Of a stretch of DNA of 64,000 nucleotides, positions 59,819-64,000 are shown in pieces. A model generated the notes under the pieces. The model did not search any database, was not told the origin of the DNA, and saw only the letters and a list, made by a program, of their open reading frames with translations. Each line of letters starts with the position of its first letter. Position 1 is the first letter of the stretch. A program made the translations under genes and the position numbers. The DNA is from DLKC01 sp002478885 (GTDB taxonomy: Bacteria > Bacteroidota > Bacteroidia > Chitinophagales > Chitinophagaceae): contig JAXLUI010000001.1 of assembly GCA_046329585.1 (NCBI GenBank), positions 1,240,001-1,304,000 of the forward strand, written 5' to 3'.

Positions 59819-60659
59819 ATCCTTCCACTTTCATCACCGCAAGCAAGGCTTTGTGTAACGGGACATTTTCATCGGCCAACGCATCCATGATGGAAAAATG
59901 GTTGAGCGCCGGCAGTTCAAGCAAATCGATAGATGCAGATTTGTTTTTCCAATTGTTGTATAACTCCCTGCTTTGATCCTTAAACTCATCGGTTTCTGCT
60001 GCTCCAACTGCAACAACTATCGGGCAATTTGTTGACGGCGAAAATGTTACCGGGCTATTAATGCGCATCAGAGCTTCATCCATTTTCAAAACATCATTCA
60101 CAGAGCAAAGCTGAATCGGCTGCAGGTTATACAACCCGCTGATCAAACAGGCACCACTGATGCCATATTCACATTGTTTTTCCAATAACATTGCTGCAAG
60201 GTGAGCGCCTGCGCTATGCCCAGCAATATACAGTTGACGAGGTTCGGCATTATAAGCGTGCAAATTTTCCTTAAGCCACCGTATTGCTTTATGGCAGGAT
60301 GCAACGATTTCATTCATGCCGGCAGCGGGTGCAAGCGGGTAGTTGATAAGCGCTGTTGTTATATGGTTCCGGTGAAGAGTTTCCGCAACAAAATGAAATT
60401 TTGCTTTATCAAAAAACTGCCAATAACCACCATGAATAAAAATCAGCGCTTTTGAATTTGGTTTGGCTGAGGGAAATATATCAAGTCGTTCACGATCATG
60501 ATCACCATATTTCAGATCGCTTATATAAGAGTAGTTTTGCCTCGTTGTTTCACTGCGTTTATCCCAGGCTTCCAGGTAATCGGCAAAATCATGCACATGC
60601 AACCGGTTGTTGTATTGGTTATCGAGTTGCTGCCGGTTGTATTGCTTGTAAACGACCAT
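59811..60659 (-). CDS. Alpha/beta hydrolase, esterase type
   Basis: From the ATG at 60659 the protein has 282 residues: an oxyanion-hole HGGYWQF motif (IFIHGGYWQFFDKAKFHFV), the nucleophile in YIAGHSAGAHLAAML (GHSAG), and an Asp/His at the C-terminus (LNHFSIM). It belongs to the HSL/kynurenine-formamidase-like group; substrate unknown. The frame continues to 60701 but that overlaps the upstream DJ-1 gene. Its stop codon lies inside the arm of the interspersed repeat. Confidence 0.85.
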   Translation of the reverse strand: MVVYKQYNRQQLDNQYNNRLHVHDFADYLEAWDKRSETTRQNYSYISDLKYGDHDRERLDIFPSAKPNSKALIFIHGGYWQFFDKAKFHFVAETLHRNHITTALINYPLAPAAGMNEIVASCHKAIRWLKENLHAYNAEPRQLYIAGHSAGAHLAAMLLEKQCEYGISGACLISGLYNLQPIQLCSVNDVLKMDEALMRINSPVTFSPSTNCPIVVAVGAAETDEFKDQSRELYNNWKNKSASIDLLELPALNHFSIMDALADENVPLHKALLAVMKVEGFF

Positions 60660-60675
60660 AAAAAACAAAAATGCT

Positions 60676-61236
60676 TTATGCCTGCAGGCATTTGAAAACA
60701 AGTTGATAAAATTCGGGGTGCGACTGCCATGTTTTGCCGGTGACGATCATACCATCCTGCACTGCCTGATCCGGAGTAACATAAATGCCGCCACAACTTT
60801 CCACTTCAAATTTCACGTGCTCGTAACACGCAACATTTTTATGATCGACGAGACCTGCGGTAACGAGTATTTGCACACCATGGCAAATTGCAAAAATATA
60901 TTTACCGCTTTGCGCAAATGCCCTTACGATGTCGATCACCCTTGCATCATTTCGCAGATACTCAGGTGCTCTGCCACCCGGCAATAGTAATGCTTCATAG
61001 TCGGCCGTGTTCACTTCGTTAAATGAAATATCAGATTCTATCAGGTAACCTTTTCTTTCAACATAGGTATCCCAGCCCGGTTCAAAATCGTGGATCACCG
61101 TGTTCATCCTTTTCACGGCAGGCGCCGCTATTACAGGAATATATCCGACTTCCCTTAGCCTGTGCGAAGCATAGAGTATCTCAAAACTTTCACCGGCATC
61201 GCCGGTAATGATCAGTATCTTTTTTGCTGTTGACAT
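60676..61236 (-). CDS. DJ-1/PfpI family protein
   Basis: The 186-residue protein has the DJ-1/PfpI glutamine-amidotransferase-like fold: ILIITGDAGESFEILYA with the acidic residue near the nucleophile, LLLPGGRAPEYLRND, and the reactive Cys in FAICHGVQILVTAG. Members are proteases, glyoxalases/deglycases or chaperones; the exact activity cannot be told. It is the gene just upstream of the alpha/beta hydrolase (16 bp between stop and start), probably one operon. Confidence 0.9.
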   Translation of the reverse strand: MSTAKKILIITGDAGESFEILYASHRLREVGYIPVIAAPAVKRMNTVIHDFEPGWDTYVERKGYLIESDISFNEVNTADYEALLLPGGRAPEYLRNDARVIDIVRAFAQSGKYIFAICHGVQILVTAGLVDHKNVACYEHVKFEVESCGGIYVTPDQAVQDGMIVTGKTWQSHPEFYQLVFKCLQA

Positions 61237-61329
61237 AACAATCGTGTTTGAATAAAACTTAATTAAGTGTGTCGATAAAGATATATAAGAATTGGTTTAT
61301 GTAATTTCTCTTTTGCTGATTGACGCGCT

Positions 61330-61518
61330 ATTTTTATACCAGCTGCAGGTATGCGTGGCATCGTTCCTTGCGTCGCAATCACTTTGTCGGCATATCAACG
61401 GGCATCTGGGTTTGGTGGTGATATAAAATACTTGCGTTAATGCTGCCAAAAGAGTTAAAGCACAAGAGTGCGACGCAAGAACCTGTGCCATGAAAATCCA
61501 CCGCCGGTACAACAATAT
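61330..61518. repeat. Interspersed GTACAAG repeat, inverted pair
   Basis: Left core on the minus strand near 61368-61387 (with a three-base insertion), right core 61460-61478 (GCACAAGAGTGCGACGCAA). Left arm GGAACGATGCCACGCATACC then TGCAGCTGGTATAAAAATAG; right arm ends CACCGCCGGTACAACAATA. It lies between divergent genes. Confidence 0.8.
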
Positions 61519-61522
61519 ATTA

Positions 61523-61550
61523 TTTGCGTTTCTTTCAATTCGTACATTTG
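61523..61550 (+). promoter_or_regulatory. Candidate promoter of the amidase gene
   Basis: TACATTTG at 61543-61550 is a full -7 match; TTTG at 61523-61526 lies only 16 bp upstream, shorter than usual. The ATG is 41 bp downstream. Confidence 0.4.
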
Positions 61551-61591
61551 GAAGAACCCGGTTTTATTTCAACACATTTCAATAACCTACT

Positions 61592-63214
61592 ATGGACAGG
61601 CGGAAATTTTTAAGAAACGGCTCTGTTGCAGGGCTCACCATTTCAACCATTGCAGCCGGCTGCGGCGTAAACAATGCAGAAGCAAAACAACCAGTTGAAT
61701 CAAATACACAAACGCCATTCAAAGACGATTTTGTTTTGAATGAAGTAACAATCGATGTATTACAACAAAAAATGCAATCTGGCGAATACACTTCAGCATC
61801 AATAACAGACAAGTATTTGAAACGTATTGACGCGATTGATAAAAAAGGCCCGGCAATTAATGCGGTTATTGAAGTTAATCCGGATGCATTAAGTATTGCC
61901 GCAGAGATGGATAAAGAGAGAAAGGCCGGAAAAGTTCGCGGACCGATGCACGGTATTCCTGTGCTGATAAAAGACAATATTAATACCGCGGATAAAATGA
62001 TGACGACTGCGGGAGCCCTTGCGCTCGAAGGCAATATTGCAAACACTGATGCGTACATCGTAAAACAATTGCGGGATGCTGGTGCCGTTATCCTTGGCAA
62101 GACCAACCTTAGCGAGTGGGCAAACTTCCGATCCTCGAGATCAACAAGCGGATGGAGCAGCAGGGGCGGTCAAACAAAAAACCCAAACATACTCAACAGA
62201 AATCCGTGTGGCTCAAGTTCGGGCTCGGGCGCTGCAGTAGCCGCGAATCTTTGCGCGGTTGCAGTGGGAACAGAAACGAACGGATCGGTTATTGCGCCTT
62301 CTACTTTTAACGGTCTTGTTGGCATAAAACCTACAGTTGGGTTATTAAGCAGGAGCGGTATTATTCCAATTTCCGCTACGCAGGATACAGCCGGCCCAAT
62401 GGCCAGAACAGTGAAAGACGCTGCCATACTCTTGGCAGCACTTGCCGGTGTAGATGCATCAGATGCCGTTACCAGGCAAAGTGAAGGAAAGGCATTGAAG
62501 GATTACACAATATCGCTTAGCACAGATGGGCTGAAGGGCAAAAGAATAGGCATTGAAAAATCGCAGTTCGAAGGTCACGAAGCGGTTGTTGCTTTATATA
62601 AAATAGCAATTGATGTTTTGAAGCAGCAGGGCGCTGAGGTGATAGAAGTCAGCCTGCTTGAAAAGACAAAAAATTTGGGTGAAGCAGAGTTTAAAGTATT
62701 GTTGTATGAATTTAAAGATGGGGTGAATAAATACCTTGCGAATGCAAACGCCAAAGTAAAAAACCTGGCTGATGTTATTGCCTACAATAAAGCAAATGAG
62801 GCGAAGGCAATGCCCTATTTTAAACAGGAAACTTTGGAAAGCAGTAATGCTATCGGCGACCTTAGCAGCAAAGAGTATACAGATGCGGTCAAAAAATCAA
62901 CGTCGGCGAGAAATATTATCGATGAACTTTTGCAAGAAGATAAGCTGGATGCTATTTGTGGAGTGAGTATGGGCCCCGCCTGTTGCATCGATCTTGTTTG
63001 CGGTGATTATGATACAGGCTTTTATTTTTGTTCCCCCGCGGCAATGGCTGGTTATCCGCATATAACGGTGCCAATGGGCCGTGTGTTTGAACTGCCGGTT
63101 GGTTTTTCGTTTGTGTCTGGCGCATACAGGGAGATGGATATCATTAATTTAGCCTATGCTTATGAACAGGCTACCCGTTGGAGAAAAGCGCCTGCGTTTA
63201 TTGCGACAGTTTAA
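61592..63214 (+). CDS. Tat-exported amidase-signature lipoprotein
   Basis: The 540-residue protein begins MDRRKFLRNGSVAGLTIS, a twin-arginine signal, followed by AAGCG, a probable lipobox. The amidase-signature domain has K127 in VLIKDNIN, GSSSGSG at 207-213 and the nucleophile Ser in GTETNGSVIAP, completing the Ser-cisSer-Lys triad. It should hydrolyse an amide in the periplasm or at the surface; substrate unknown. At the C-terminus, MAGYPHITVPMG and FELPVGFSFV match the family end. Confidence 0.9.
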   Translation: MDRRKFLRNGSVAGLTISTIAAGCGVNNAEAKQPVESNTQTPFKDDFVLNEVTIDVLQQKMQSGEYTSASITDKYLKRIDAIDKKGPAINAVIEVNPDALSIAAEMDKERKAGKVRGPMHGIPVLIKDNINTADKMMTTAGALALEGNIANTDAYIVKQLRDAGAVILGKTNLSEWANFRSSRSTSGWSSRGGQTKNPNILNRNPCGSSSGSGAAVAANLCAVAVGTETNGSVIAPSTFNGLVGIKPTVGLLSRSGIIPISATQDTAGPMARTVKDAAILLAALAGVDASDAVTRQSEGKALKDYTISLSTDGLKGKRIGIEKSQFEGHEAVVALYKIAIDVLKQQGAEVIEVSLLEKTKNLGEAEFKVLLYEFKDGVNKYLANANAKVKNLADVIAYNKANEAKAMPYFKQETLESSNAIGDLSSKEYTDAVKKSTSARNIIDELLQEDKLDAICGVSMGPACCIDLVCGDYDTGFYFCSPAAMAGYPHITVPMGRVFELPVGFSFVSGAYREMDIINLAYAYEQATRWRKAPAFIATV

Positions 63215-63353
63215 ATAATATTTGTTGAAGCAAGCTTTTATTACTCTTTTAACCAGATAAATTTTCAGTTCTCACATATTTAAACCTATTTGCGCTTAAA
63301 CTTGTTGGCGCTGCAATAATCAATACCATAACAACCAACTGCAATTATTTACA

Positions 63354-64000
63354 ATGTTTAAAACAAAACAACTTCTATGGTGTGCCGTACTGACTATCAT
63401 CATGTCAGCTATTGCATGCAAACCTGAATTAAAAGTCGTCGGCTCATGGCAGAATAAAGAAAAGGTTAGTGGCAGGCCATACGGCAGCGTGTTTATTATG
63501 GTCTTAACTGCAAACCTGGAAACAAGAACCGTTCTCGAGACTGAACTGGCTACAGCGGCCACTGCTCATGGTATAAAAGCAGTGAGAAGTCTTGAAGCGT
63601 TTGGACCCGTTACCGCAAAAGGTGACACCAACGTGTTAAAAGCATTGGTAAAGAAGGTAAAGGAATCGGGATGTAAAACGGTGATGACTGTTGCGCTGGT
63701 CGACTCCAAAAGCGAAACAAAATATCACCCTGCAAGTTCCTCCTTTTACCAACCATACGCTTATCAGCCATATTATGGTAATTATGGCGCCTTCAGCAAT
63801 TATTACGGCTATGCATTCAGTACTGGTTATTATTCGCCCGGGTATTATACCAATAAAAGCACTTATTATATAGAAACCAACTTGTATGAAGTATCAACCG
63901 AAGATCAACTATTTTCTATACAAACCAAGGCAGTAAACCCTGACGACATTAACAAAGCAAGCCATCAATTTACCGTAAAACTTATCGATGAACTGCAAAG
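63354..64000 (+). CDS. Lipoprotein of unknown function, N-terminal part
   Basis: From the ATG at 63354 the frame stays open for 215 codons to the window edge, so the C-terminus is missing. The start is a lipoprotein signal (MFKTKQLLWCAVLTIIMSAIAC, Cys22). Next comes KVVGSWQNKEK, then a region that may be a DUF4136-like or similar nucleotide-sized domain, then a Tyr/Gly-rich, low-complexity stretch (about 138-172, YQPYAYQPYYGNYG and STGYYSPGYY). I do not recognise the family with certainty. Confidence 0.75.
   Translation, partial: MFKTKQLLWCAVLTIIMSAIACKPELKVVGSWQNKEKVSGRPYGSVFIMVLTANLETRTVLETELATAATAHGIKAVRSLEAFGPVTAKGDTNVLKALVKKVKESGCKTVMTVALVDSKSETKYHPASSSFYQPYAYQPYYGNYGAFSNYYGYAFSTGYYSPGYYTNKSTYYIETNLYEVSTEDQLFSIQTKAVNPDDINKASHQFTVKLIDELQ

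Noticed and set aside
61579..62106. 175-codon minus-strand ORF opposite the amidase start
   Set aside because: Antisense to the Tat signal and conserved amidase domain; composition is unlike a real protein.

Overview
The window is chromosomal DNA from a member of the Bacteroidota, most likely Chitinophagaceae or a close relative. The evidence is a SusC/SusD pair, CarboxypepD_reg-like domains, VCBS/ASPIC-UnbV proteins, a fused alpha/beta 2-oxoacid dehydrogenase E1, 7TM-DISM histidine kinase architecture, and promoters of the TTTG-N19-22-TAnnTTTG type (clear examples at 12161, 29149 and 37147). There are no rRNAs, phage genes, IS transposases or CRISPR arrays; one tRNA-Met(CAU) is present. Genus-level assignment is inference.

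Layout. 1-7952 is mostly housekeeping: the start of a secreted protein, a PLP aminotransferase, radC, prs, rplY, pth, an FAH-family hydrolase and a fused E1. 8101-11686 (minus) holds a GH36 alpha-galactosidase and galactokinase, a short galactoside pathway. 12041-16136 has tRNA-Met, an MscS-type channel and a membrane metallophosphoesterase. 16322-29119 (minus) is an exopolysaccharide locus: Wza- and Wzc-like export proteins, a Wzx-like flippase, an O-antigen ligase/polymerase-like protein, one GT4 glycosyltransferase and five sulfotransferases, so the product is probably a sulfated polysaccharide. 29543-36950 is mixed: small secreted protein, methyltransferase-like membrane protein, NUDIX-type regulator, nitronate monooxygenase-like protein, sugar nucleotidyltransferase, histidine kinase and a hypothetical protein. 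37147-42677 is a SAM-I-riboswitch-controlled methionine/homoserine cluster. 42776-45284 has an FAD monooxygenase and a LacI-family regulator with a GalR-type operator at its own start. 45426-57542 is a SusC-SusD-VCBS-haloperoxidase-VCBS locus with no obvious carbohydrate-active enzyme. 57630-64000 has a DPM/ArnC-like glycosyltransferase with a UPF0104 membrane protein, an alpha/beta hydrolase, a DJ-1/PfpI protein, a Tat-type amidase and a lipoprotein cut by the window edge.

The most unusual signal is not a gene. A repeat with the 19-bp core GTACAAGWGTGCGACGCAA occurs about 24 times in 64 kb, nearly always between genes, often as inverted pairs that could fold into long hairpins. Each core carries a degenerate arm of about 40 bp ending in AGCCGGGTnCAnAAA. 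In several places the arm forms the end of a protein-coding gene: the start of the alpha-galactosidase, the last codons and stop of the UPF0104 gene and the stop of the alpha/beta hydrolase. It also sits directly before a TTG-started metX and beside a decayed gene remnant. Two further repeat types are present: an 11-bp tandem repeat (two loci) and a 36-bp motif (two copies in the polysaccharide locus).

Several start codons were moved downstream of the longest open frame because the extension was read-through of the repeat or lacked a plausible N-terminus.
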